From Klebsiella quasipneumoniae subsp. quasipneumoniae (GTDB taxonomy: Bacteria > Pseudomonadota > Gammaproteobacteria > Enterobacterales > Enterobacteriaceae): a stretch of DNA of 64,000 nucleotides. The stretch's first letter is position 1, and each line of letters opens with the position of its first letter. The stretch covers positions 3,906,001 through 3,970,000 of the forward strand of contig NZ_CP084876.1 in the NCBI RefSeq assembly GCF_020525925.1, in the 5' to 3' direction. Position numbers and translations under genes: made by a program. Of the stretch, positions 28,206 to 37,237 are shown piece after piece. The notes under the pieces were generated by a model. The model saw only the letters and a list, made by a program, of their open reading frames with translations. It did no database searches and had not been told where the DNA came from.

Positions 28206-28229
28206 TCAAAAAAGCCTCCCCCCGGAGGG
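28206..28229 (-). terminator. Rho-independent terminator in the leader of the MFS-deacetylase operon
   Basis: Minus-strand cctcc-gggg-ggagg followed by c and six T residues. It lies 77 bases after the regulator stop and only 19 bases before the MFS start codon, so it is either the regulator's terminator or a leader attenuator. Confidence 0.6.
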
Positions 28230-28305
28230 GTCTCCAGGGAGTGATACCCACAGGCATCAGGAAAACGCCGTGCTGCCACGGCGCGCGCGGGATGCGATAG
28301 TCAGA

Positions 28306-28989
28306 TCACAGATGCAGCGTACGCTGAGCGGCCGGCATCCAGGTTCGGGAAACGAGTTCAGTACGATTGACCACTTCGGTCTTGGCGAAAATATTGCGCA
28401 GGTGCGTTTTCACCGTCGAGAGCGAGATATCCAGCCGGCGGGCAATCAGCTTATTGCTGGCCCCTTCGCGCACCATGCCGACGATTTCCCGCTCTTTGGC
28501 CGTCAGGATGGCGGGCAGGTCATCTTCGTCCTGCAGGCAGTCGCGGATCGCCAGCTCCACCAGCGGCAGCACCGCCTGGGCCCGATGACGCTCTTCGCTG
28601 GAGAAAGGCACGTCGCGCATCAGCGAGATACCGGCGACGATCCGCCGCTCGCGGCGAATAAAGATCTCGGTCATGTCGCGCACATTATTCGGCAACATAA
28701 ATTCATGATAATAATGCCGGTTGCGGTCGCAGAGGCGCGGCGTCATCGCCGCCATGGTGGTGTTCTGGTGGCTAAAGCGCGACGGCAGCAACGGATCCAG
28801 CGGCTGGAAGTTTTCCAGATATTGTTGGTGCGTATTATCAGAAATATTATGCAATATATAGTTTTCGGGTTTTAACCGATTATTTACTCGATAAAATACC
28901 GCCGAAGACAGTGGAATTAACTGGGAAATAGTCTGTAAACAACGGGCTATTATCGCATCATTACGGCTGGCTTTTAACAAAGCAGACAT
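28306..28989 (-). CDS. moaR: LuxR-family regulator, probable MoaR of the monoamine regulon
   Basis: A 227-residue protein. An N-terminal ligand-sensing type domain (about 1-145) is followed by a LuxR helix-turn-helix (about 155-215) with LTAKEREIVGMVREGASNKL and STVKTHLRNIFAKTEVVNR. GGGGAGG precedes the ATG at 28989. Klebsiella MoaR, the positive regulator of the monoamine regulon (arylsulfatase, tyramine oxidase, moaEF), is a protein of about this size. This gene sits divergent from atsBA-moaEF and upstream of the amine island, which supports the name. Identity with MoaR is inferred from position and type. Confidence 0.65.
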   Translation of the reverse strand: MSALLKASRNDAIIARCLQTISQLIPLSSAVFYRVNNRLKPENYILHNISDNTHQQYLENFQPLDPLLPSRFSHQNTTMAAMTPRLCDRNRHYYHEFMLPNNVRDMTEIFIRRERRIVAGISLMRDVPFSSEERHRAQAVLPLVELAIRDCLQDEDDLPAILTAKEREIVGMVREGASNKLIARRLDISLSTVKTHLRNIFAKTEVVNRTELVSRTWMPAAQRTLHL

Positions 28990-29414
28990 GATAGGGCCTC
29001 CCCGTCGAGGTGCTGGTACATGACACATGAATGACTACCGATTATTGAAGCATACATTTCACATTTAAGTAACACAATCATTAACATATTAACAGTGTGA
29101 TAGCCGTTACAAAATTTTCAGCAATCCATTGTTATATAAAGCATTTAAAAAACACACCCGCCATGCTTTACGATAGCGGCGTTAAAACATAAACAAAAAA
29201 GATTAACACCCGGCGGACAGGCCCCTGGTGATAAAAAAACCCTATCCCGGACGCGTCTCTCTCATCCTTAAGAACGATGGATTTCTGTTTTTTTTCACTT
29301 ATACCTCTAACAGGATGCAATTAATTTTCGCCGCGGCTTAATCATGTGATTACGCCTGACCCGCTGTTGCCAAAATAATATCAACAGCGCCGGTCATTAA
29401 CCGAGGATAAGCCG
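28990..29414. other. 425-bp AT-rich divergent control region of moaR and atsB
   Basis: Markedly more AT-rich than its surroundings (about 29030-29340), with several A and T runs and a tatataaag box near 29133. It must hold both promoters. No gene is supported. A half CRP-like motif (tgtgattacgcc) lies near 29345. Confidence 0.5.
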
Positions 29415-30602
29415 ATGCTGAATATCGCCGCCCTGCGCCAGCAGCAAATTCCGCTGGCCGCTGAGCCGCGCTCGCCGGTGCCGTTTCATATTCTGATGAA
29501 GCCGATTGGCCCCGCCTGCAATCTCGCCTGCCGCTACTGCTATTACCCACAGGATGAAACGCCGGTCAACAAGATGGACGAGGCGCGGCTGGAGCAGTTT
29601 ATCCGCCGCTATATCGCCGCCCAGCCCGCCGGCGCGCGGGAAATCAACTTTGTCTGGCAGGGCGGCGAGCCGCTGCTGGCCGGCCTGAGCTTCTACAAAA
29701 AAGCGCTCGCCCTGCAGGCGCGTTATGCCCCCGACGGCGTCACCATCAGCAACAGCCTGCAGACCAACGGCACGCTGATCAACGACGCCTGGTGCCGGCT
29801 GTTTCGCGAGCATCGCTTTATTATCGGCTTGAGCCTCGAAGGCAGCGAAACGCTACAGGACCAGCATCGTCCGGATAAACGCGGCCGGGCCACCTGGCCG
29901 GCGGCGCTGCGCGGCATCGACCTTCTCCACCAGCATCAGGTGGAGTTTAACCTGCTGGTGGTGGTGCATAACGAGATGGCGGCGCACGCGGCGGCGATTT
30001 ATGACCGGGTGGTCAGCCTCGGCGCGCGCTATCTGCAGTTTCAGCCGCTGATGAGCGAAGGCGCAGCGCTGCGCGAGGGCTATCAGCTGAGCGCCGATAA
30101 CTGGGGGCGTTTTATGGTCGGCATCTGGCGGCAGTGGCAGAAGCGCTGCGACAAGGGGCGGGTGTTCGTCATCAATATCGAGCAGGCGTGGGCGCAGTAC
30201 TTCACCCACACCAGCGGCAGCTGCGTGCACAGCGCCCGCTGCGGCAGCAATCTGGTGATGGAGCCCGACGGAGAGCTCTACGCCTGCGATCATCTGATCA
30301 ACGCCGAACATCGGCTGGGCCGCCTCGATGAGCAGACGCTCGCCGCCGCGGTCGACGCCTCGGTGCAACTGCCTTTCGGTCAGCAGAAAAGCCTGCGCCG
30401 CGAATGCCAGACCTGCGCGGTCAAAATGGTCTGCCAGGGCGGCTGTCCGGCGCATCTCAACGCCGCGGGCAACAACCGCCTCTGCGGCGGCTACTACCGC
30501 TTCTTTAGCGAAATTCTTGCGCCCGTGCGCCCCTTTTCCCGCGACCTTCAAGGACTGCAAGCCTGGCGGGCCGCGTTTGTCGGGGCCGCGCATCCGGCGT
30601 AG
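29415..30602 (+). CDS. atsB: Anaerobic sulfatase-maturating radical SAM enzyme AtsB
   Basis: A 395-residue radical SAM protein with the cluster motif C35-x3-C39-x2-C42 (GPACNLACRYCYY). A Cys-rich C-terminal SPASM-type region follows (CVHSARCGSNLVM, YACDHL, CQTCAVKMVCQGGCP) and would bind two auxiliary [4Fe-4S] clusters. AtsB oxidises the active-site serine of the periplasmic sulfatase AtsA to formylglycine before export. The length and cysteine positions match Klebsiella AtsB. It is followed after 43 bases by atsA. Confidence 0.93.
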   Translation: MLNIAALRQQQIPLAAEPRSPVPFHILMKPIGPACNLACRYCYYPQDETPVNKMDEARLEQFIRRYIAAQPAGAREINFVWQGGEPLLAGLSFYKKALALQARYAPDGVTISNSLQTNGTLINDAWCRLFREHRFIIGLSLEGSETLQDQHRPDKRGRATWPAALRGIDLLHQHQVEFNLLVVVHNEMAAHAAAIYDRVVSLGARYLQFQPLMSEGAALREGYQLSADNWGRFMVGIWRQWQKRCDKGRVFVINIEQAWAQYFTHTSGSCVHSARCGSNLVMEPDGELYACDHLINAEHRLGRLDEQTLAAAVDASVQLPFGQQKSLRRECQTCAVKMVCQGGCPAHLNAAGNNRLCGGYYRFFSEILAPVRPFSRDLQGLQAWRAAFVGAAHPA

Positions 30603-30645
30603 CCCGTTGCTCTGAAGCTATCCCTTTGAAACAGGAGAATCCGTT

Positions 30646-32379
30646 GTGAATAAAACAGCCATGGCCGCGGCGGTCAGTGTCATCCTCGCCGGCGGCGCGC
30701 ACGCCGCGCAGCAGGAGCGTCCGAACGTCATCGTCATTATCGCCGATGATATGGGCTACTCGGACATTAGCCCCTTCGGCGGCGAGATCCCCACCCCCAA
30801 CCTGCAGGCGATGGCCGAGCAGGGGATGCGCATGAGCCAGTATTACACCTCGCCGATGTCGGCCCCGGCGCGCTCCATGCTGCTCACCGGCAACAGCAAC
30901 CAGCAGGCCGGGATGGGCGGCATGTGGTGGTATGACAGCACTATTGGCAAGGAGGGCTACGAGCTGCGGCTGACCGACCGCGTCACCACCATGGCCGAGC
31001 GCTTTAAAGACGCGGGGTATAACACTCTGATGGCCGGCAAGTGGCACCTCGGTTTTGTTCCCGGCGCCACGCCGAAGGACCGCGGCTTTAACCACGCTTT
31101 CGCCTTTATGGGCGGCGGCACCAGCCATTTTAACGACGCTATTCCGCTGGGTACCGTTGAAGCGTTTCACACCTACTACACCCGCGACGGCGAGCGCGTC
31201 TCCCTGCCGGACGATTTCTACTCCAGCGAGGCCTACGCCCGGCAGATGAACAGCTGGATTAAAGACACACCGCAGGACCAACCGGTCTTCGCCTGGCTGG
31301 CCTTTACCGCCCCGCACGACCCGCTGCAGGCGCCTGACGAATGGATCAAGCGCTTCAAAGGCCAGTATGAGCAGGGCTACGCCGAGGTCTATCGCCAGCG
31401 TATCGCCCGCCTGAAAGCGCTGGGGATTATCCATGACAACACCCCGCTCCCGCACCTTGAGCTGGATAAAGAGTGGGACGCGCTGACCCCGGAGCAGCAG
31501 AAATATACCGCGAAAGTGATGCAGGTCTACGCGGCGATGATCGCCAATATGGACGCGCAGATCGGCACCCTGATGGAAACGCTGAAGCAAACCGGTCGAG
31601 ATAAAAACACCCTGCTGGTGTTCTTAACCGACAACGGCGCCAACCCGGCGCAGGGCTTCTACTACGAATCCACCCCGGAATTCTGGAAGCAGTTTGACAA
31701 CAGCTATGACAACATTGGCCGCAAAGGCTCGTTTGTCTCCTACGGCCCGCACTGGGCCAACGTCAGCAACGCCCCTTACGCCAACTATCACAAAACCACC
31801 AGCGCTCAGGGCGGCATTAACACCGACTTTATGATCGCCGGTCCCGGGATTACCCGCCACGGTAAAATCGACGCCTCGACGATGGCGGTGTATGACGTGG
31901 CGCCGACCCTGTATGAATTCGCCGGTATCGACCCGAACAAATCGCTGGCGAAGAAGCCGGTGCTGCCGATGATCGGCGTCAGCTTTAAGCGCTATCTCAC
32001 CGGCGAAGTGCAGCAGCCACCGCGCGGGAACTACGGCGTCGAGCTGCATCATCAGGCGGCGTGGGTCGATGGCGAATGGAAGCTGCGGCGGCTGGTGCCG
32101 CGGGGCTTCACCGCCGGCGACGCGCCGTGGCAGCTGTTTAATCTGCACGACGATCCGCTGGAAACTCATGACGTCGCGGCCCAACACCCCGATCGGGTCA
32201 AAGCGATGAGCGAAGCCTACGAGGCGTTCGCCAGACGCACCATGGTCACCCGGGCGCAGGGCAAAATGATCGATTACGTCGGCATCGACAGCAAGACCGG
32301 ACGCTATCTGGCGGTCGACCCCGCCACCATGAAGCCGGTTCCGGCGCCGCAGGCGATCCCGGTGAGCGAGCTCCATTAA
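30646..32379 (+). CDS. atsA: Arylsulfatase AtsA (Ser-type)
   Basis: A 577-residue periplasmic sulfatase. The signal peptide ends around GGAHA, then comes a metal-binding segment ([10 protein letters not shown]) and the modification motif with Ser72 (MSAPARSML), the serine turned into formylglycine by AtsB. GKWHLG and FLTDNGAN supply other active-site residues. It releases sulfate from aryl sulfate esters. The start is GTG, with ACAGGAG upstream. In Klebsiella it is known to be repressed by sulfate and induced by monoamines; the adjoining LuxR regulator fits the latter. Confidence 0.94.
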   Translation: MNKTAMAAAVSVILAGGAHAAQQERPNVIVIIADDMGYSDISPFGGEIPTPNLQAMAEQGMRMSQYYTSPMSAPARSMLLTGNSNQQAGMGGMWWYDSTIGKEGYELRLTDRVTTMAERFKDAGYNTLMAGKWHLGFVPGATPKDRGFNHAFAFMGGGTSHFNDAIPLGTVEAFHTYYTRDGERVSLPDDFYSSEAYARQMNSWIKDTPQDQPVFAWLAFTAPHDPLQAPDEWIKRFKGQYEQGYAEVYRQRIARLKALGIIHDNTPLPHLELDKEWDALTPEQQKYTAKVMQVYAAMIANMDAQIGTLMETLKQTGRDKNTLLVFLTDNGANPAQGFYYESTPEFWKQFDNSYDNIGRKGSFVSYGPHWANVSNAPYANYHKTTSAQGGINTDFMIAGPGITRHGKIDASTMAVYDVAPTLYEFAGIDPNKSLAKKPVLPMIGVSFKRYLTGEVQQPPRGNYGVELHHQAAWVDGEWKLRRLVPRGFTAGDAPWQLFNLHDDPLETHDVAAQHPDRVKAMSEAYEAFARRTMVTRAQGKMIDYVGIDSKTGRYLAVDPATMKPVPAPQAIPVSELH

Positions 32380-32383
32380 CCGA

Positions 32384-32415
32384 CCCGGCTATCGTTCTTC
32401 CGGGCGATAGCCGGG
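32384..32415 (+). terminator. Hairpin after atsA
   Basis: An 11-bp perfect stem cccggctatcg / cgatagccggg with a 10-base loop, five bases after the atsA stop. No T tract follows, so it may cut or stabilise the message between atsBA and moaEF rather than end it. Confidence 0.55.
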
Positions 32416-32466
32416 AGCTGGCGCGCTTTTTAAGGTAACCGGAAACCCCATTACAGGAGAGAGCGA

Positions 32467-33243
32467 ATGGCGAGAGTCGTGGTGATCACCGGCGGCGGAA
32501 CCGGAATTGGCGCCGCCTGCGCGCGGCTGATGCGCGCCGCGGGCGACCGGGTGTTTATTACCGGACGGCGCGAGGCGCCATTGCGGGCGGTCGCCGATGA
32601 GACCGGCGCCACGGCGCTGATGGGCGATGCCGCCGACGGCGAGGCGTGGCGCCAACGGCTGCTGCCGGCCATTCTCGACCAGGCCGGCGGTATTGATGTC
32701 CTCATCTGCAGCGCCGGCGGGATGGGCAACAGCCCCGCCGCCGATACCAGCGACCGCCAGTGGCGCGAGGCGCTGGACGGCAATCTCACCAGCGCCTTCG
32801 CCAGCGTTCGCGCCTGCCTGCCCTCGCTGATTGCCCGCCGCGGCAACGTGCTGTTTATCGCCTCCATCGCCTCGCTGGCCGCCGGTCCGCAGGCCTGCGG
32901 CTACGTCACCGCCAAACACGCCTTAATCGGCCTGATGCGCTCCGTCGCCCGCGATTACGGCCCGCAGGGGGTGCGCGCCAACGCCGTCTGCCCCGGCTGG
33001 GTCACCACGCCGATGGCGGATGAAGAGATGCTCCCGCTGATGCAGGCGGAAGGGTTGTCGCTGACTGAGGCGTATCAGCGGGTCTGTCGCGACGTTCCGC
33101 TGCGCCGACCCGCCAGCCCCGAGGAGATAGCCGAGGCCTGTCAGTTTCTCTGTTCGCCGCAGGCCGCCATCATCAGCGGCGCTACGCTGGTCGCCGACGG
33201 CGGCGCCAGTATCGTCGATGTTCCCACTCTGGCGTTTGCCTAA
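32467..33243 (+). CDS. moaE: Short-chain dehydrogenase MoaE
   Basis: A 258-residue classical SDR: cofactor loop TGGGTGIG (8-15), CSAGG after strand 4, catalytic Ser133 in FIASIAS, and Tyr146-x3-Lys150 in YVTAK. It ends with the usual G-x-ADGG strand. The position after atsBA and before moaF matches the moaEF operon described in Klebsiella aerogenes as part of the MoaR-controlled monoamine regulon. Its substrate is not known. GGAGAG lies upstream of the ATG. A hairpin separates it from atsA, so it may have its own promoter or be read through. Confidence 0.8.
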   Translation: MARVVVITGGGTGIGAACARLMRAAGDRVFITGRREAPLRAVADETGATALMGDAADGEAWRQRLLPAILDQAGGIDVLICSAGGMGNSPAADTSDRQWREALDGNLTSAFASVRACLPSLIARRGNVLFIASIASLAAGPQACGYVTAKHALIGLMRSVARDYGPQGVRANAVCPGWVTTPMADEEMLPLMQAEGLSLTEAYQRVCRDVPLRRPASPEEIAEACQFLCSPQAAIISGATLVADGGASIVDVPTLAFA

Positions 33244-33268
33244 CGCCCTACTCTGTTCAGGAGCCACT

Positions 33269-34060
33269 ATGACTTCAGAAGCCGTATTTATCCAGGTCGG
33301 CGCGCTGGCCGATGGTTTTGCGCCACACGGTAATGTACTCGCCACCGCCAGCCTGCCCGCAGGCGAGCGCTTTACCTTTTATGTCGCCGGGAGCGAGCCG
33401 CAGCAGCTGATCATCGAAGATGAGCAGACGCTAAGCTGGAACGGCACTCGCACCCCCTGGCGGGCGACCGCCCTGCGCCCGGATATTCTGTTTATCGACT
33501 TCCTTGACCCGGAGCGGGATAACGCCAGCATCAGCGCGGTATGTAACCTGACGCAGCGCAACGCTACCCTGGTCTATGGCCAGCTGCCGGACGAAGCCGC
33601 CGCGCGGCTGGACGCCTTCAGCCGGGTGGAGCGAGGCCTGCCGCTGACCGCGGTAGAAGCGCGCTTTGTCTTCGCCCGCCTGGATACGCAGCCGGGGCCG
33701 CTGCCGGGCTTTACTCCTGCGCTGGTCGGCATGCGCAATCAGTACACCTACAGCCCGACCGAGCGCTATGAGCACATCTATCTCAACGATAATTTTTACG
33801 CCTGGCAGTGTCTGGACGGCGTGGAAAAGGGGCTGGCGGATGTCGACCGCTGCCACTATGTGCTGGTGGCGGAGGATCTCTATCTGTTTGTCTGGCGCGA
33901 GAAAATCATTCCGACGCTGGGGGTGATCCTGATCGATCTTCAGCAAATGCGCACCGACGGCAAGATCATGGGCTATCAGGGCAGCGACTTCGGCGCCCTC
34001 AGCAATTTCCCGGTCGGCGCCAGCGCGAAGATCCTCAACATCACCCGCCATCAGGAATAA
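33269..34060 (+). CDS. moaF: MoaF, monoamine-regulon protein
   Basis: A 263-residue soluble protein with two domains. The N-terminal part is about residues 1-110. The C-terminal part carries TYSPTERYEHIYLNDNFYAW and a repeat-like beta pattern. Two calycin-like domains are assigned to MoaF proteins in domain collections (from memory). No catalytic motif is evident. CAGGAGCC precedes the ATG at 33269; the longer in-frame start begins inside moaE. Co-transcribed with moaE (25-base gap). Biochemical role unknown. Confidence 0.8.
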   Translation: MTSEAVFIQVGALADGFAPHGNVLATASLPAGERFTFYVAGSEPQQLIIEDEQTLSWNGTRTPWRATALRPDILFIDFLDPERDNASISAVCNLTQRNATLVYGQLPDEAAARLDAFSRVERGLPLTAVEARFVFARLDTQPGPLPGFTPALVGMRNQYTYSPTERYEHIYLNDNFYAWQCLDGVEKGLADVDRCHYVLVAEDLYLFVWREKIIPTLGVILIDLQQMRTDGKIMGYQGSDFGALSNFPVGASAKILNITRHQE

Positions 34061-34103
34061 AGGGACGCAGCCGGGCACGCTTTCAGCCACCATGCCCGTC
34101 ATA

Positions 34104-34955
34104 TTGCCGGGTGGCGGCTACGCCTGACCCGGCCTACAGTTCCCTCTCACAGGCTGACACATCGTAGGCCCGGCAAGCACAGCGCCACCGGGCGATGACA
34201 GCGGGTACTGAGCCGCTTTTATGCCGGGTGGCGGCTACGCCTTACCCGGCCTACAGGGTCCTCTCACAGGCTGACACATCGTAGGCCCGGTAAGCGCAGC
34301 GCCACCGGGCGATGACAACGGGCACAGAGCCGTTTTATGCCGGGTGGCGGCTGCGCCTTACCCGGCCTACGGGGTCCTCTCACAGGCTCATACCTCGTAG
34401 GCCCGGTAAGCGCAGCGCCACCGGGCGATGATAGCGGGCACGGAGCCGCTTTTATGCCGGGTGGCGGCTGCGCCTGACCCGGCCTGCGGGGTCCTCTCCC
34501 AGGCTCATACCTCGTAGGCCCGGTAAGCGCAGCGCCACCGGGCGATGACAGCGGGCACGGAGCCGCTTTTATTCCGGGTGGCGGCTGCGCCTTACCCGGC
34601 CTACGGGGTCCTCTCACAGGCTGACACAGCGTAGGCCCGGTAAGCGCAGCGCCACCGGGCGATGACAGCGGGCACAAAGCCGTTTTTATGCCGGGTGGCG
34701 GCTGCGCCTTACCCGGCCTACAGTTCCCTCTCACAGGCTCATACCTCGTAGGCCCGGCAAGCACAGCGCCGCCGGGCGATGACAGCGGGTACGGAGCCGC
34801 TTTTATGCCGGGTGGCGGCTGCGCCTTACCCGGCCTACGGGGTCCACTCACAGGCTGACACCTCGTAGGCCCGGCAAGCGCAGCGCCGCCGGGCGATGAC
34901 AGCGGGCACGGAGCCGTTTTATGCCGGGTGGCGGCTGCGCCTTACCCAGCCTACG
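34104..34955. repeat. BIME array, seven units of 117 bp
   Basis: Tandem units begin with gtaggcccgg at 34164, 34281, 34397, 34514, 34631, 34748 and 34865 (period 116-117), preceded by half a unit. Each unit holds two opposed REPs (cccggtaagcgcagcgccac and gccgggtggcggctgcgcct) joined by short linkers (gatgacagcgggcacggagc; ggtcctctcacaggctgaca). Copies are nearly identical, which indicates recent amplification or gene conversion. It follows moaF and may end or protect that message. Confidence 0.92.
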
Positions 34956-34990
34956 TTCGTACGACCTGTCGTTAATTTATTCACCATTGT

Positions 34991-35261
34991 TGCTGAAACT
35001 GCCGGTGCTGACGGCCTCAAAATCGCTGAGACGTTCCCGGAAGGCCGGGGCAGCCCGCATGGATGCGGGCTGAGGGCCGTGTTTTGCATGGACGCTGCCT
35101 CGGCCCGACCCGAAGCCTGCAGGGATAAGTCGAAGGGACCGCGCAGCGGCGATTTTGCTGGCCGGAGCCCGGGGGTACAGGGGGCGGCGGCGACTGGCCG
35201 CCCCCTGTGCGCTCCCTGCGCCGTAAGAGACATAACGCAGAAAATTAACCGGGAGCGCAAT
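34991..35261. repeat. Structured 270-bp dispersed repeat, copy B
   Basis: Same orientation as copy A with about 15 differences. The small hairpin reads ccgc-gca-gcgg (35139-35149) where copy A has ccac-gca-gtgg, a compensated pair change. The ccgtg stem arm pairs with catgg through a wobble, where copy A has cacgg. The 11-bp gggggcggc stem and the long-range gcgctccc/gggagcgc pair are unchanged. It lies directly after the BIME array and before an aldo/keto reductase gene. Confidence 0.75.
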
Positions 35262-35359
35262 CTGTACGGAAATAACATAGAAGTTGTAGCCCTGCCAGGC
35301 GCAGTATGCACAAGGAAATTGACGCTTGTACCGTTATTCCGCCGGGAAGAGGGAGTGAC

Positions 35360-36313
35360 TCAGGCGCTGGCGCTGTCCAGCCGCGCCACCTGCTCCGCGC
35401 TCAGGCTCAGCGCCGACGCGCGGGCAAAACTTTCCACCTGGGCCACGCTGGTGGCGCTGGCGATCGGCGCGGTCACCCCTTCGCGGCCGATCAGCCACGC
35501 CAGGGCCACTTCCGCCGGCTTCGCCCCCAGCTCCTCCGCAACCGCCACCAGGGTATCGATAATCCGCATCCCGCGCGGATTCAGGTACTTACCAATCCCC
35601 CCTCCGCGCTGACTCTGCGCCAGATCCGACGGCTGACGGTACTTACCGGTTAAGAACCCCGAGGCCAGGCTGTAGTAGGTCACCACCCCGATATCACGGC
35701 TGACGCAGAGATCGCACAGCGCGCCTTCAAAGGCGGAGCGGTGGTAGAGGTTATATTCCGGCTGCAGCACCTGCCAGGCAGGCAAGCCGCCCTTGCGCGC
35801 CACCTCCAGCGCCCCCGCCAGCTGCATCGCATCGAGGTTAGAGGCCCCCATCGCGCGAATTTTCCCCGCCTGCTGCAGGCTGTGGAAAGCCTCCAGCGTT
35901 TCCGCTACCGGAGTTTGCGGATCCGGCCAGTGGGAAAAGTAGAGGTCGATGTAGTCGGTATTAAGGCGGCGCAGGGAGTCGTCTACCGCCTGCTGGATCC
36001 AGGCTTTGCTGAGTCCCTTATGGCCAGGAAGGCCGAGATCGGAGCCGACTTTAGTGAAGATTTTGACCTTATCGCGCATGCCGGGACGCGCCTGCAGCCA
36101 GCGGCCGATAATGGTTTCGGATTCGCCGCCCTGATTGCCCTCCGCCCAGCGGGAATAAACATCCGCCGTGTCGATAGCGTCAAAACCATGGTCAACAAAA
36201 GCATCAAGAAGGGCAAAACTGGTTTTTTCATCAATGGTCCAGCCAAAGACGTTACCGCCAAACACTAACGGGGCGATGGAAAATCCGGTTTTGCCCAAGG
36301 GACGTGTCATCAT
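35360..36313 (-). CDS. Aldo/keto reductase
   Basis: A 317-residue NADPH-dependent TIM-barrel reductase. The family residues are visible: Asp and Tyr in AIDTADVYSRW, Lys in IFTKVG, and His in YFSHWPDP. The VTYYSLASGFLTGKY stretch contributes to the cofactor site. It is similar in type to the YajO/Tas group, and its substrate is unknown. AAGGAG lies eight bases upstream of the first of two adjacent ATGs. A single-gene unit. Confidence 0.85.
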   Translation of the reverse strand: MMTRPLGKTGFSIAPLVFGGNVFGWTIDEKTSFALLDAFVDHGFDAIDTADVYSRWAEGNQGGESETIIGRWLQARPGMRDKVKIFTKVGSDLGLPGHKGLSKAWIQQAVDDSLRRLNTDYIDLYFSHWPDPQTPVAETLEAFHSLQQAGKIRAMGASNLDAMQLAGALEVARKGGLPAWQVLQPEYNLYHRSAFEGALCDLCVSRDIGVVTYYSLASGFLTGKYRQPSDLAQSQRGGGIGKYLNPRGMRIIDTLVAVAEELGAKPAEVALAWLIGREGVTAPIASATSVAQVESFARASALSLSAEQVARLDSASA

Positions 36314-36441
36314 GCCGAGTACTCCTTAGCTTATATTCTGCTTCCCTCAGGTAACCACAGGGGTCAGGAGAGGAGGTCGATTGGATAATCAGAAAAGGAA
36401 TCTTACGGCGGGCGATCCTTGCCCGCGGGTACACTCAGACA

Positions 36442-37218
36442 TTATGTCCCGGAATAAACATCAAAGCTAAAATATTTGCTGGCTAATTTTTTGTAGGTGC
36501 CGTCGGCAAGGATCTTCGCAATCGCGCCGTTTATTTCCTGACGTAGCGCCTCATCGTCTTTACGCAAGCCGATCGCCGCCCCGGCGCCAAACAGCGTATC
36601 ATCCTGCAGATGGCCGCCGACAAAGGTGAATGCCTTACCCTGCGGCTGCTGCAGGAAGCTGTAGTCGGCCATCATCCCGGAAAGCACCGCGCCGTCGATG
36701 CGCCCGGACTCCAGATCGCGCACCACGCTATCGGCCCCCTGGTAGGCCACAATGTTGATCCCCTGCGGACGCCAGTGCTGATTGACGTAAGTCTCCTGCG
36801 CCGAACCCTGCTCGACGCCGATGGTTTTGCCCTTCAGCTGCGCCGGCGTATTGCCTTGCAGGGTATTTTTACGCGCCACGAGGAACACCGGCCCGTTATA
36901 CAGCTTGTCGCTAAAGGCAATTTGCGCTTTACGCTTCTCGGTCATGTACATCCCGGAAAGGATGGCGTCGAATTTCCGCGCCTTCAGCGCCGGGATAATG
37001 CCGTCGAAATTGCTTTCCACCCACACGCATTTCGCCTGCAGCTGCTGGCAAATGGCGTTGCCTAGATCGATATCAAACCCCGCCAGCTTGCCCTGCGGAT
37101 CCTTCCATTCAAACGGCGCGAAGGTCGGGTCGACGCCGAAGCGGATCGCCTTTCCCCCTTCGGCCAGCGCCGACGTCGACGCCATTAACGCCAGCCATAG
37201 CAACAGTGATTTTTTCAT
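36442..37218 (-). CDS. Periplasmic amino-acid-binding protein of an ABC importer
   Basis: A 258-residue family-3 solute-binding protein. It has a signal peptide (MKKSLLLWLALMASTSALA), then IRFGVDPTFAPFEWKDPQGK and GFDIDLGNAICQQL, the ligand-site segments of the HisJ/ArgT/FliY group. Lys/Arg/ornithine or a related amino acid is a likely ligand. No permease or ATPase gene is next to it, so it may use a complex encoded elsewhere. The start at 37218 follows GGAGAAG. It lies 19 bases after an M20 hydrolase gene and is probably co-transcribed with it. Confidence 0.85.
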   Translation of the reverse strand: MKKSLLLWLALMASTSALAEGGKAIRFGVDPTFAPFEWKDPQGKLAGFDIDLGNAICQQLQAKCVWVESNFDGIIPALKARKFDAILSGMYMTEKRKAQIAFSDKLYNGPVFLVARKNTLQGNTPAQLKGKTIGVEQGSAQETYVNQHWRPQGINIVAYQGADSVVRDLESGRIDGAVLSGMMADYSFLQQPQGKAFTFVGGHLQDDTLFGAGAAIGLRKDDEALRQEINGAIAKILADGTYKKLASKYFSFDVYSGT

Positions 37219-37237
37219 TCCAGTTCTTCTCCAGAGG

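Noticed and set aside
28189..28257. Longer N-terminus for the MFS carrier from an ATG at 28257
   Set aside because: The extra 23 residues are hydrophilic, encoded across a terminator hairpin, and unlike MFS N-termini.
34264..34851. 195-codon frame with a repeated PGKAQPPPGIK pattern
   Set aside because: It is simply the translation of the 117-bp BIME units; the amino-acid repeats mirror the DNA repeat.
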